The notes below the pieces were generated by a model. It was not told where the DNA came from. It made no database searches and worked only from the letters and a program-made list of their open reading frames with translations. The position numbers and the translations under genes were made by a program. Shown here piece after piece: positions 25,689-34,669 of a stretch of DNA of 34,841 nt (its first letter is position 1; the number at the start of each line of letters is the position of its first letter). Origin of the DNA: Fibrobacter sp. (GTDB taxonomy: Bacteria > Fibrobacterota > Fibrobacteria > Fibrobacterales > Fibrobacteraceae); assembly GCA_031271785.1 (NCBI GenBank), contig JAISUZ010000072.1, positions 1 through 34,841 on the forward strand. Reading direction: 5' to 3'.

Positions 25689-26399
25689 ATGGAAGATGAT
25701 TTGCCGAAAGAGGTTCTTTCCGAAGAACCGGATGATATTTCCGAAGAATTACCGCAGGTGGATAACGGGGATGACCTCGCCCGCATTATTCAGGCGCTTG
25801 TGTTTGCTTCTCCCGATGTGGTGACGCTTAAAAAACTCCGGGAGATTTTGGGAGATTTTCTGAACGCGCGTCTCGTGTCCGACGCTTTGATTCAAATTAA
25901 CGATGAACTGAACCGGATTCAGTCGCCGTTTGAGCTTGTGGAGCATGCGGGCGGGTATCGTTTTCGTACGCGGGCGAAATATTATCCCTGGGTGCGCAAG
26001 CTGTTTCCGGAGATCAATGCGCGCCGCCTGTCCCAGGCGGCTCTCGAGACGCTTGCGGTGATTGCATACCAGCAGCCGATTACCCGGGCTTCTATCGAAC
26101 TCGTTCGCGGTGTTTCCTGCGATGCGCCTATCCGGAGTTTGCTTGAGAAAAAACTGATTGCGCTCGGCGCGCGCGCCGAGACGGTGGGGAACCCTTATAC
26201 TTACATTACCACAGCGGATTTTTTGAAGTATTTCGGTATTAACCGCATTCCCGAAGATTTGCCGCGCCTCCGTGAGTTTGACGATTTGATTCAGGCGGGC
26301 GCGCTCGTGCCGCAGTATTTGAGGAAAAACGTTTCGGAGAGTGAGCCTGAGGCAAATTCCGAGTCCGATCAGTTTGAACTTTCGATGGGGGAACCTTAA
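25689..26399 (+). CDS. scpB: Segregation and condensation protein B
   Basis: Regulatory subunit of the SMC-ScpA-ScpB condensin that compacts and segregates chromosomes. The 236 residues include two winged-helix domains. Recognisable stretches are RIIQALVFASPDVVTLKKLREIL, FELVEHAGGYRFRTRAKY, RRLSQAALETLAVIAYQQPITRASIELVRGVSCDAPIRSL (partly) and GNPYTYITTADFLKYFGI. The N-terminal ~25 residues are acidic, and the C-terminal ~30 are acidic and probably disordered. It is the first gene of a five-gene operon; mutS begins three bases after its stop. scpA and smc are outside the window. Confidence 0.95.
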   Translation: MEDDLPKEVLSEEPDDISEELPQVDNGDDLARIIQALVFASPDVVTLKKLREILGDFLNARLVSDALIQINDELNRIQSPFELVEHAGGYRFRTRAKYYPWVRKLFPEINARRLSQAALETLAVIAYQQPITRASIELVRGVSCDAPIRSLLEKKLIALGARAETVGNPYTYITTADFLKYFGINRIPEDLPRLREFDDLIQAGALVPQYLRKNVSESEPEANSESDQFELSMGEP

Positions 26400-26402
26400 T
26401 TT

Positions 26403-28997
26403 ATGACTCCCTTGATGCGTCAGTATTACGACATCAAAGAAGAAAATCCGGGGTGCATTCTTTTTTTCCGCATGGGAGATTTTTTTGAGCTTTTCGATGA
26501 AGATGCTAAAACGGCGGCGCGGATTCTAGGGATTACGCTTACTTCGAGAAACAACGGCGCTTCGGGCGCGACTCCTCTTTGCGGGTTTCCGCACCATTCG
26601 GCAGACCGTTATGTGCCGAAAATGGTGGCGGCCGGCTATCGCGTGGCTATTTGCGAGCAGGTGGAAGATCCGAAACTCGCCAAAGGAATTGTGAAGCGTT
26701 CCGTGGTGGAGGTGATCAGCGCGGGGACGGCGATGGATGCGGCGAACCTGAACGCTAAAGAGCCGAATTATTTGTGCGCGATTCATCCGAAAGGGGATAC
26801 GATTTATTTTGCATTTGCAGATGTGACGACCGGTTTTTTTGCGGTGTCGTCGTCTTCGGCGCAAGTGCTTGAGAGCGAGCTTTTCCGGCGGATGCCGCGA
26901 GAGATTCTGGTTGAAGAAGGTTTGGAACTTCCGCCGTTTATCCGCGATTTTGTGCAGGGAGAATCGGTTTTGGTAACGCCGCTTTCGAAAGAATTTTTTG
27001 ATTATGCGCGGGCGGAAGGTCTTTTACTTTCGCATTTTGCCGTGGATTCGGCGGAGTCTCTCGGGCTCGATTACCGGATTTCCGAGGCGGAAGTCGCAGG
27101 TGCTGCGCTTCGTTACCTGACCGAACAGAAAAAGTCGGAACTGAGTCACATTACGCAATTGGAGTTTTTGGATTTAAACGATTACATGACGCTTGATCCG
27201 GCGACGCTTCGTAATTTGGAATTGATCCGCCCGTTGAACAGCGAAGATTTGTTCAGTACGCTTTATTCGGTTCTCGATTATACCGTTACGGCTATGGGCG
27301 GGCGGCTTTTGCGGGAATGGATTTCTCACCCGCTTGTTTCTTTTCCGAAAATCCGGGAACGTCAGGCGGCGGTGGCGGAACTTACCGGGCAGCAGATTGT
27401 TTTGGATGATTTGAAGGTTGCTCTCCGGGAAATTTTAGATATGGAACGCCTGATGGGGCGTATCGGCAGCGGGCGCGCGAATGCGCGCGATCTGATCGGG
27501 ATGGGGCGTTCTCTCGTGAAAGCGGCCGGCGTTTCACTGGCGCTTTCGGAGCTTTCTTCTCCCGTTTTTCAAAGATTGCGGGATACGCTTTCTTCGATGG
27601 ACGGGCGCGGGGAAGAAATTCTCGCTTACTTGAAACCCGATGCGCCGCTCACGATCCGCGAGGGCGGTATGATTTGCGAAGGCGCCGATGCGGAACTGGA
27701 CCGGATGAACGCCGATATTCGGGATCGCCGCGAGTGGATGAGTTCTCTCGAAGGCCGCGAACGCGAACGCCTCGGTATTAACTCTCTCCGGGTGAGTTAC
27801 AATAAGGTGTTCGGTTATTACATTGAAGTTTCCAAAACGCATTCGGAAAAAATCCCGCCGGAATATATCCGCAAGCAAACCACGGTGAACGCCGAGCGTT
27901 ATATTACGCCGGAAATGAAAGAATGCGAGACCGTGATTTCTTCGGCGGAATTTAAGATCAACGCTCTTGAATACAAAATTTTCTCGAACCTCCGCGACCG
28001 CGTGAATTCGTGGCGGGCGGAACTGCAGCGGATCGCGGAAGCCGTTGCCGAAACCGATTCTTTTTACAGCCTTTCCAAAGCGGCGCGCAAGCGGGGTTAT
28101 GTCCGGCCTGAGATTCTCGAGACACCGGGTATTTCGATTCAAGGCGGGTTCCATCCGGTGATTGCCGCGGTGAATCCGGAACTTTCTTTTGTGCCGAATG
28201 ATACGGAATTACAGATAAACGAAGATAGAATGATGCTCATTACGGGGCCGAACATGGCGGGTAAATCCACTTACCTCCGGCAGACGGGGCTCATTGTTTT
28301 GATGGCGCAGGTGGGTTCTTTTGTGCCCGCGGCGTCGGCAAAAATCGGGATTGTGGACCGGATCTTCACCCGCGTCGGCGCTTCCGACCGCTTGTCCCGC
28401 GGGCTTTCGACCTTCATGGTGGAGATGATTGAAACCGCAAACATTTTGCGGAATGCTTCTCCGAAAAGTCTTGTGCTTCTCGATGAAATCGGACGCGGTA
28501 CGAGTACTTTCGACGGGCTTTCCATTGCCTGGGCGATTGTGGAAGCGCTTCACGGCGACTCAAACCGCCAGGCGTTTACGCTTTTTGCAACGCATTATCA
28601 CGAGCTCACGGCGCTTATCGATACGCTCTCTCACGCAGGGAACTATCAAGTATCCGTAAAAGAAGACGGCGACCGGTTGATATTCCTGCATAAGATTATC
28701 AAAGGCGCCTGCGATTCGAGTTACGGTATTCATGTGGCGGAAATGGCCGGGCTCCCTGCCGATGTGGTGCGCCGCGCCCGGCGTATTCTGCACCGCCTTG
28801 AGAAGCAGCAGATTGACCCGAGCGATGGGCAGGCGGCCAAGAAGCTGAAAGAGAAACCGCAGATGGATGTTTTTTCGCCGCCCGATGAAAATACTCAGCT
28901 TTTAATGAATGAGATCCGGCGCATCAAGCCCGAAGAAATGACGCCTCTTGCCGCCCTTCAGTTTCTTACGGAATTGAAAGAGCATTATGCCAAATGA
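26403..28997 (+). CDS. mutS: DNA mismatch repair protein MutS
   Basis: Mismatch-recognising ATPase, 864 residues, typical MutS1 length. The mismatch-binding Phe-x-Glu motif is in FFRMGDFFELF near residue 25. The connector, lever and clamp domains fill the middle. The ATPase domain has Walker A ITGPNMAGKSTYLRQ (~residue 614), Walker B LVLLDEIGRGTSTFDGLS and the switch THYHEL. The C-terminal region from ~800 (PPDENTQLLMNEIRRIKPEEMTP) matches the tetramerisation tail. mutL is not in the window. The stop overlaps the next ATG (ATGA), so translation is coupled to the HD-domain gene. Confidence 0.98.
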   Translation: MTPLMRQYYDIKEENPGCILFFRMGDFFELFDEDAKTAARILGITLTSRNNGASGATPLCGFPHHSADRYVPKMVAAGYRVAICEQVEDPKLAKGIVKRSVVEVISAGTAMDAANLNAKEPNYLCAIHPKGDTIYFAFADVTTGFFAVSSSSAQVLESELFRRMPREILVEEGLELPPFIRDFVQGESVLVTPLSKEFFDYARAEGLLLSHFAVDSAESLGLDYRISEAEVAGAALRYLTEQKKSELSHITQLEFLDLNDYMTLDPATLRNLELIRPLNSEDLFSTLYSVLDYTVTAMGGRLLREWISHPLVSFPKIRERQAAVAELTGQQIVLDDLKVALREILDMERLMGRIGSGRANARDLIGMGRSLVKAAGVSLALSELSSPVFQRLRDTLSSMDGRGEEILAYLKPDAPLTIREGGMICEGADAELDRMNADIRDRREWMSSLEGRERERLGINSLRVSYNKVFGYYIEVSKTHSEKIPPEYIRKQTTVNAERYITPEMKECETVISSAEFKINALEYKIFSNLRDRVNSWRAELQRIAEAVAETDSFYSLSKAARKRGYVRPEILETPGISIQGGFHPVIAAVNPELSFVPNDTELQINEDRMMLITGPNMAGKSTYLRQTGLIVLMAQVGSFVPAASAKIGIVDRIFTRVGASDRLSRGLSTFMVEMIETANILRNASPKSLVLLDEIGRGTSTFDGLSIAWAIVEALHGDSNRQAFTLFATHYHELTALIDTLSHAGNYQVSVKEDGDRLIFLHKIIKGACDSSYGIHVAEMAGLPADVVRRARRILHRLEKQQIDPSDGQAAKKLKEKPQMDVFSPPDENTQLLMNEIRRIKPEEMTPLAALQFLTELKEHYAK

Positions 28998-29503
28998 TTG
29001 ATTTCGCTTTTTTGAAAAGTAAAATCAAAGAGCAGTGGCGTTTAAGCGCGCATTCCGTTCACGGTGAGGATCACTGGCATCAGGTAATGCGTAACGGACT
29101 TTTCCTCTCTAAAAAAACAGGCGCCGATGAAACGGTTGTGAAACTTTTCGCTTTGTTTCACGATTCCTGCCGCTTGGACGATCTTTATGACGGCGAACAC
29201 GGCAGCCGTAGCGCAGATCTTGCCGAAAAATGGCGCGGCGTGTATTACGAACTTGACGACGGGCGTTTTCGAAAACTTTATCACGCTTGCCGTTACCATA
29301 CCCACGAACATTCCGCAGGGGATGCAACCATCGACACTTGTTACGATGCCGACCGGCTCGATTTGGGGCGCGTGGGTTTTATTTTGGATCCGGAGCGGTT
29401 TGCGACCCCTTACGGCAAAAAACTCGCCGTACTTTCGCATCAGGTATCCCCGGATCAGGTGAGAGATTTTCTATTAGAATATTTTCGGGAAAAAGATTTT
29501 TAA
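28994..29503 (+). CDS. HD-domain phosphohydrolase-like protein
   Basis: The cytoplasmic protein has 169 residues. The metal-binding HD pattern is visible: HGEDHWHQV near residue 23, FALFHDSCRLDD near 53, HACRYHTHEH, then TCYDADRLDLGRVG. This resembles small HD proteins that hydrolyse nucleotides or phosphate esters; substrate unknown. Full HD ligand set appears present, so it is probably active. It overlaps the mutS stop by four bases. Confidence 0.88.
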   Translation: MIDFAFLKSKIKEQWRLSAHSVHGEDHWHQVMRNGLFLSKKTGADETVVKLFALFHDSCRLDDLYDGEHGSRSADLAEKWRGVYYELDDGRFRKLYHACRYHTHEHSAGDATIDTCYDADRLDLGRVGFILDPERFATPYGKKLAVLSHQVSPDQVRDFLLEYFREKDF

Positions 29504-29512
29504 TTTTTTTTC

Positions 29513-30187
29513 GTGGAAATAGAAAAAAACGAGAGCGTTCCCAAAAAAGAAACTTTATTCGGATTTGATTTTCAAGTGCCGCGCTGGATTCTTTTTTTGG
29601 AAAGAAAGTGGGGGCGGTTTTCGATTCCCTATGCCGGAATGCTGTTGGTTCTTTTTCAAATTATTGGGTTTATCATTGCCAAAGTGCATCCGGAGTGGCT
29701 TCGGCGCTTTACTTTAGACCCGGATGCGGTGCTCCACGGTGAGTTTTACCGGTTGTTTTCCTTTCTTTTTATTCCCGTAATGGATAACTTTCTCATGCTT
29801 TTTGTGACGTGGTTCTTTTATTACACGCTTTTTCTTCTCCGCAGGGAGTGGGGCGATTTTAAGCTCTCGCTTTACTTTGTTATTTCGTGGGCCGGGACCA
29901 TCGCCGGCGCGTTTCTTTTTCATGAAGTCATCAGCAGTTTTATCCTTATTGAAATGACATTCTTTTTTGCCGTGGGTACCTTGAAGCCGCGTTACCGGTT
30001 TGACTTCTTTTTTATATTACCGATTAGAATGAAATGGATCGCTTTGATTTCAATGCTTTTGTTGCTCGTACAGCTTTTGTTTTTCAGTGCGTGGTCCATG
30101 ACGCTTTGTTTGTTTCTTTCCTGTATGAATTATTTTTTGTTTTTCATTCCCGGATTCTACCGTTCCATTCGTTTGCGCACTCATTAA
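29513..30187 (+). CDS. Rhomboid-like membrane protein without catalytic residues
   Basis: The 224-residue protein has about six transmembrane helices. The segment DAVLHGEFYRLFSFLFIPVMDN, followed by FYYTLFLLRREWGDFKLSLYFVISWAGTIAGAF (partly), resembles the first half of rhomboid intramembrane proteases, where a GExWRL-like motif leads into the L1 region. The catalytic GxSG serine motif and the later His are missing; that region reads ISSFILIEMTFFFAVG. I therefore call it a rhomboid-fold pseudoprotease or unrelated look-alike. Start is GTG at 29513, nine bases after the HD-gene stop, with no clear ribosome site, so the start is uncertain. Followed by the PP2C gene after 14 bases. Confidence 0.7.
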   Translation: MEIEKNESVPKKETLFGFDFQVPRWILFLERKWGRFSIPYAGMLLVLFQIIGFIIAKVHPEWLRRFTLDPDAVLHGEFYRLFSFLFIPVMDNFLMLFVTWFFYYTLFLLRREWGDFKLSLYFVISWAGTIAGAFLFHEVISSFILIEMTFFFAVGTLKPRYRFDFFFILPIRMKWIALISMLLLLVQLLFFSAWSMTLCLFLSCMNYFLFFIPGFYRSIRLRTH

Positions 30188-30201
30188 ATTAAGGATGGGT
30201 T

Positions 30202-32091
30202 ATGGTTATTGAAATTTTATATTCGTTTTTTCCCATCATCGCTATACTTCCTTTGATGTTTTTGCTCCTCTCCTATGGCGAGGAAAAGAAAAGCGAACTT
30301 TCCTTTTACGGTTTTATAGCCGTATCCGTTCTTTATTTTTTCTGGGAAGGGTTCGGTCCTATTTTACTCAAAGCTTTTGCCGATGATTCCCTTTGGATTC
30401 GTATCGGCGATGCGTTCTTCCTTTTCGGCTTTTTATCTTGGGCCTATAAAATGGAGAATAAGGATTCGAAGACTTTTCTTTGGTCGGCGTTTCCGATGTT
30501 TCTGCTTTCTTCGGCTTTTCAGATTTATTTTCTCAAGCGATCGGAACCGATTTTCTTTGGCAGTATCTTGAGTGCGGTGTTTCTCGGAGTTTATTACGAC
30601 CGGCTGTATGTGCGGTATTCCTACTACCCTCAGGTCCGCACGAGACTAGCCTTTTTCGCCTGGATTCTGGCGGTGCTTTTGGTGCTCCCCGTATTTCGTT
30701 TTATTTTTCTTTTTCAAATTACTTACAGTTTTTACCGTTATCACCGGTCGGTTATTATCGCCAAAAACAACCGGATCAAGCAATACGATCTTGAACATGC
30801 TAAAAATCATGAAATCATTGAAAATATGATGGTGGCTCTCCATGATTTTTCCGATTTGAAAATTGCTGTCGGCCGTTTTTTGAAAAGTTTGTGCGAAGGT
30901 ATTGAAGCAAAATCGGCGGCGCTTTATATTTGGGATGAAAAAAGCAAGAGCTACCGCTGTATTGAGACTTACGGTTATTTTTTCCCGCTGTTGTCCGGAG
31001 CCGAGCAGAATTTTGTGCATAAGGAATCTTTGCATGAAATCGCGCTGTCACAGAAGATTTCGGAGCCGGATAATTTGATTTGGGAATGCGGTGCAAGCCG
31101 TCAGGGGGTTTTTATCCCTTATGCCGCGCAGGATGAGCGCGTTTCTTCTCTCGGAGGCCGGGCTTCGAATATTAAAACGCTTTTACTGGAGCCGCTGGTT
31201 TTCGGTAAAGAGTTACTCGGCGTGGTGGTATTGGAAAATAAACTCCAGGAACGTTATTTTTCGCAGACCGATGTTTATTTGCTGAGGAACTCTTCTCACT
31301 ATTGTTCCATTATTATCGAAGCCAACCGTTCCGCCGCCGAAAAGGAACATCAGGTGATGGCGCAAATGGAACTTCAGCTCGCGTACAAAATACAGTCCGG
31401 GTTATTGCCGGCGCAAATTCCGGAATTTCCGGGCTTGGAACTTTCGGCATCCATGTCTCCGGCAAAAGATGTGGGCGGAGATTACTACGATTTCATTCCT
31501 CTCGGCAAGGAGCAGCTCGGAATTGTGATCGGCGATGTTTCCGGAAGCGGCGTACCGGCGGGAATGGTAATGGTTTACCTCCAGGCGTTGCTGCACGCCG
31601 AATGCCTCCATTATGTGGATTCTTACCGTACGCTCGTGAACATCAATCCTCAGTTGTCGGCGCGAATTTCCCGTGAAGCGATGTTTGTGACACTTCTCTT
31701 TTTCGAGTGGAATGCGGAACGCCGCGAACTCAGTTACACGAGTTGCGGGCATGAACATATTTTGCATTATAAAGCAAACGAGAACCGTTTGGATGTGATT
31801 CGCAGCGGCGGTATTGCGCTTGCGATTGTGGAAGATAATTCAAGTTTGATCCGCAGAGAAATCCTTTCCGTTTCTCCGGGCGATACCGTTCTTTTATATA
31901 CGGACGGCGTGACGGAAGCGCAGAATATCAATAATGAAATGTTCGGGCTTGAAAGGCTTAAAAGTTTCCTGAATCAGCATCAGGGAAATTCGGCTAAAGT
32001 GATTCACGACGAACTTCTGGAAAAGTTGCAGACGTTCCGCGCCGGCGCGCTTCAAACGGATGACATCACTGTTGTGGTGATGCGGTTTTAG
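30202..32091 (+). CDS. Membrane-bound GAF-SpoIIE (PP2C-type) phosphatase
   Basis: This RsbU/SpoIIE-class serine phosphatase has 629 residues. The first ~180 form about six or seven transmembrane helices, then a short coil leads to a GAF-like domain (~205-375). The PP2C domain covers ~400-629 with metal-binding motifs MSPAKDVGGDYYDF, GIVIGDVSGSGVPAGMVM, LLYTDGVTEAQN and the final TDDITVVVM. Such enzymes commonly dephosphorylate anti-anti-sigma factors in partner-switching pathways; no such partner is encoded here. AAGGAT precedes the ATG. It is the last gene of scpB-mutS-HD-rhomboid-PP2C; a T-rich stretch (32107-32114) follows. Confidence 0.92.
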   Translation: MVIEILYSFFPIIAILPLMFLLLSYGEEKKSELSFYGFIAVSVLYFFWEGFGPILLKAFADDSLWIRIGDAFFLFGFLSWAYKMENKDSKTFLWSAFPMFLLSSAFQIYFLKRSEPIFFGSILSAVFLGVYYDRLYVRYSYYPQVRTRLAFFAWILAVLLVLPVFRFIFLFQITYSFYRYHRSVIIAKNNRIKQYDLEHAKNHEIIENMMVALHDFSDLKIAVGRFLKSLCEGIEAKSAALYIWDEKSKSYRCIETYGYFFPLLSGAEQNFVHKESLHEIALSQKISEPDNLIWECGASRQGVFIPYAAQDERVSSLGGRASNIKTLLLEPLVFGKELLGVVVLENKLQERYFSQTDVYLLRNSSHYCSIIIEANRSAAEKEHQVMAQMELQLAYKIQSGLLPAQIPEFPGLELSASMSPAKDVGGDYYDFIPLGKEQLGIVIGDVSGSGVPAGMVMVYLQALLHAECLHYVDSYRTLVNINPQLSARISREAMFVTLLFFEWNAERRELSYTSCGHEHILHYKANENRLDVIRSGGIALAIVEDNSSLIRREILSVSPGDTVLLYTDGVTEAQNINNEMFGLERLKSFLNQHQGNSAKVIHDELLEKLQTFRAGALQTDDITVVVMRF

Positions 32092-32346
32092 GTTTAAGTT
32101 CGAAAGTTTTTTTTGTTCCCGGTTTTTGAAAACGGATAGGGATGGTGACCCGTACCAATTTGTTCTTTTTACTTGGAAACTTTGGGACAAAGCGGCGATG
32201 AACCTGTCATGACAAGGGCATAGCCCGTAGCCATCCGGACCCTGCCGCTCCGTTGCACTTGGCTGGTTAGCCTTAGTGCAATACAGCCCGTCCGCCTTAC
32301 GGCGGACCCGCCAAGAAAAAGGCGACCTGCGGCCGCCTGGAGTTTA
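32092..32346. other. Convergent intergenic region with hairpin cluster (element E)
   Basis: No gene. From 32184 on it is packed with hairpins. AGCGGC (32192) pairs with GCCGCT near 32249 around inner palindromes TGTCATGACA and GGGC-ATA-GCCC. TTGCACT-GGCT/AGCC-AGTGCAA lies at 32253-32281, GTCCGCC-TTAC-GGCGGAC at 32290-32307, and the terminator of the lipoprotein gene at 32315-32338. It is unlike families A and B in sequence but similar in style and position. Confidence 0.6.
32315..32338 (-). terminator. Intrinsic terminator of the ADH-lipoprotein pair
   Basis: On the minus strand AGGCG (32338-32334) and CGCCT (32324-32320) form a five-base GC stem around a nine-base loop, followed by TTTTC. 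It starts nine bases after the lipoprotein stop codon. Confidence 0.6.
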
Positions 32347-33381
32347 TTAAAATAACGGGGATCGTTTGCGTTCTTTCGTTTTGCCGGATATTTTCTTGGC
32401 TAATACTTTAGCGTAGCTGTCGGATTCATCTTCTTCATCGGAAAAAAAATCCATGGGGAATCCTTTATTTACCATACATTCCAATACACTTTCTTCTCGT
32501 TTTTCATTAATGGAATTCATTATATCCCCATATTCTTGATTTGTTTCGGCGGCCGTTTTACAAGCGGCTGTTCGATCGGCAACAGTCGTCATCTCATTAA
32601 AAGTACAGGATTTACCGTTATATTTGTAGGTGAAGGCTTGATTTTTGAGATCAAGTGTCACTGTTATCTTTTTGTTATTTTTGGTTATTGACGCTGTATT
32701 GCAATCCACGATATTGGGTTTCCAACCATTATTCTCATTGATATTTATGTTTCCATCATCAAGTAGACAAATATTTTGGGTAACGGTTAATGTGTTTTGT
32801 GTAAAAACCGCTTTGATTGTTTCCCAACCATAATTACAATACATATAATACTCGCCATCGTACTCATCGTATTCCAGTTTACAATCGATATCTTTATTTT
32901 TGGATCTTGTCCAGGAACCTGTGAGAGACTCGGAACTGCCGTTAAAATGAAGAAGGGTGGAATCGTATTTATCCCATAACAGAGATAAAACGCCGTTGCT
33001 GATAGAATAAGGGGTAGAAGTCGAATATGTTTCAAGTTCTTCGGTGAGTTCTCCCGTTTTTTCATCACAGCGATAATAAATATCTTCTTCAATGCGAACA
33101 AAGGACGAATCGGTTATATTCTGTATCTTATAAGTATCCATTATATTTATGGAGCCGGTAAGTTTGTAATCGGGTGCGCTGATACATTTACCGTCCGTAT
33201 AGGTAAAGCCGTCCTGGCATTCGTTATTTTCATTGGGTTCCGCCACGCATTGCGCTTCGGTGAGTTCCGAACCTGCCGGGCAAGTCATAGCGGCTCCCGG
33301 GTTGCTTCCGGAATTGGAACAGGCGGAAAGAAGTGCTGCCGTGAAACCGGCAGTCAGTAAAGCAGATAATTTATAGGTCAT
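32347..33381 (-). CDS. Cys-rich lipoprotein of unknown function
   Basis: The 344-residue protein has a lipoprotein signal (lipobox LLSAC, C21). Two short Cys repeats follow, CPAGSELTEAQC and CQDGFTYTDGKC, a pattern seen in many FCB lipoproteins (family knowledge, approximate). The rest is polar and Asn/Tyr/Glu-rich with further cysteines, including C-x-YNGKSCTF, probably disulfide-bonded in the periplasm or at the surface. The C-terminus is highly charged (KKISGKTKERKR). AGGAG lies before the ATG. The gene is only 13 bases after the dehydrogenase stop, so the two are probably co-transcribed. Its base composition is more AT-rich than the neighbours. Confidence 0.8.
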   Translation of the reverse strand: MTYKLSALLTAGFTAALLSACSNSGSNPGAAMTCPAGSELTEAQCVAEPNENNECQDGFTYTDGKCISAPDYKLTGSINIMDTYKIQNITDSSFVRIEEDIYYRCDEKTGELTEELETYSTSTPYSISNGVLSLLWDKYDSTLLHFNGSSESLTGSWTRSKNKDIDCKLEYDEYDGEYYMYCNYGWETIKAVFTQNTLTVTQNICLLDDGNININENNGWKPNIVDCNTASITKNNKKITVTLDLKNQAFTYKYNGKSCTFNEMTTVADRTAACKTAAETNQEYGDIMNSINEKREESVLECMVNKGFPMDFFSDEEDESDSYAKVLAKKISGKTKERKRSPLF

Positions 33382-33394
33382 ATGATGTCTCCTC

Positions 33395-34573
33395 TTAAAG
33401 TGCCATTTTGTAAATCGCGAGTACGTCTTGCCAGCCGAGGCGTTTCATGCCGCCGAGTTTGTGTTCGTTTCCGGAAATCTCGCCGGTGGCTTTTTTTGCC
33501 ATCAGTTCCAGCTGATCGTTTCCGATAAAGAGTTCGCCGAGAGTTTGCGGTAACCCGAGTTTGCGGTAGAATTCGCTTAAAAGGCGAATGCCTTCCGTCA
33601 CGATATATTCCGGATCGCGGAAACTGGCATTTACGCCCATCACGTTTACGGCAAACTGAACAAACATATTCATGTTTTCTTTATAGACGTATTTCATCCA
33701 TGCCGGAGTTAAAACAGCGAGTCCGGCGCCGTGGGCAACGTCGTAAAGCGCGCTTAATTCGTGTTCCATGCCGTGGCAAGCCCAGTCCTGAGCGCGCCCG
33801 AGCCCAAGCATATCGTTGTGAGCGACGTTTCCGGAGAACCCGACTTCACACCAGGCATCATAATTCGCGGGGTCGTTCATGAGAATCAGCGCGTTCCGCA
33901 TAATGGTGCGGAGAGTCGCTTCGCATAAAGCGTCGGTCAAGTCGGTGTGGAGTGTGCGGGTAAAGTATCTCTCGAAAATATGGCTCATCATATCGGAGAC
34001 ACCGTTTGCGATCTGATTTTTCGGGAGGCTGAAGAAAAGTTCGGGATTGATCACGCTGAGGAGCGGTCGGGTAATATTATTGGTATAACCTTTTTTCAGC
34101 TTTACTTCGTCGTTGCTGATCACCGAGGAAGGACTCGATTCGCTGCCCGCCGCCGGGATTGTCAAAATGGTGGCGACCGGAATATTTTTGGAAACGGGAA
34201 GATGCTTGGCGTAAATATCCCAGACATCGCCTTCGTAAAAAATGCCCATGGAAATCGCTTTGGCTGAATCAATCACGCTGCCGCCGCCCACGGCAAGAAT
34301 CAGATCCACCTTATTTTCTTTGCAAAGTTGAATTCCTTCGCGCACGAGCGTCACGCGCGGGTTCGGCACCACGCCGTCGAGTTCTACAAAATCAACGCCG
34401 GCATTGCGGAGAGAAGCGACTACCTGATCGAAAACACCGCTTTTCTTGACGCTTTGTCCGCCGTAATGAAGCAATACTTTTTTGGCGTGAGGCTTCAGCA
34501 AATTACCGATTTCCAGGTGTGTATTTTTCCCAAAAATGATGCGGGTCGGGTTATAAAAGTCAAAATTTTCCAT
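33395..34573 (-). CDS. Iron-containing alcohol dehydrogenase (YqhD/butanol dehydrogenase type)
   Basis: Group III NAD(P)H-dependent alcohol dehydrogenase that reduces aldehydes to alcohols in the cytoplasm. The 392 residues start MENFDFYNPTRIIFGK, as in YqhD and BdhA. LHYGGQSVKKSGVFDQV and LILAVGGGSVIDSAKAI form the nucleotide site, and PAAGSESSPSSVISN is a further family motif. Metal ligands are likely in NGVSDMMSHIFERY (Asp, His), WACHGMEHELSALYDVAHGAGLAVL (His, His). The GGQS rather than GGGS at the first motif suggests a small deviation. I chose ATG 34573, preceded by AAAGGA. The longer frame to 34780 runs through repeat A4 and is spurious. Substrate not predictable; aldehyde detoxification or fermentation are options. 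Confidence 0.93.
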   Translation of the reverse strand: MENFDFYNPTRIIFGKNTHLEIGNLLKPHAKKVLLHYGGQSVKKSGVFDQVVASLRNAGVDFVELDGVVPNPRVTLVREGIQLCKENKVDLILAVGGGSVIDSAKAISMGIFYEGDVWDIYAKHLPVSKNIPVATILTIPAAGSESSPSSVISNDEVKLKKGYTNNITRPLLSVINPELFFSLPKNQIANGVSDMMSHIFERYFTRTLHTDLTDALCEATLRTIMRNALILMNDPANYDAWCEVGFSGNVAHNDMLGLGRAQDWACHGMEHELSALYDVAHGAGLAVLTPAWMKYVYKENMNMFVQFAVNVMGVNASFRDPEYIVTEGIRLLSEFYRKLGLPQTLGELFIGNDQLELMAKKATGEISGNEHKLGGMKRLGWQDVLAIYKMAL

Positions 34574-34594
34574 AATGAATCCTTTGGTTGGCGT

Positions 34595-34600
34595 ATCATA
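34595..34600 (-). promoter_or_regulatory. Probable -10 box of the alcohol dehydrogenase gene
   Basis: TATGAT on the minus strand lies 21 bases before the ATG, in an AT-rich stretch, with AAAGGA as ribosome site between. No clear -35 box. Confidence 0.35.
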
Positions 34601-34669
34601 AAATTTATAAAGAAAATCGGAATCGGAACGAACCCTCCGCCGTTTTCCGATTGCAAACGATAGAATTTT

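Noticed and set aside
29513-30187. Active rhomboid protease
   Set aside because: The GxSG serine motif and the partner His cannot be found in the expected helices.
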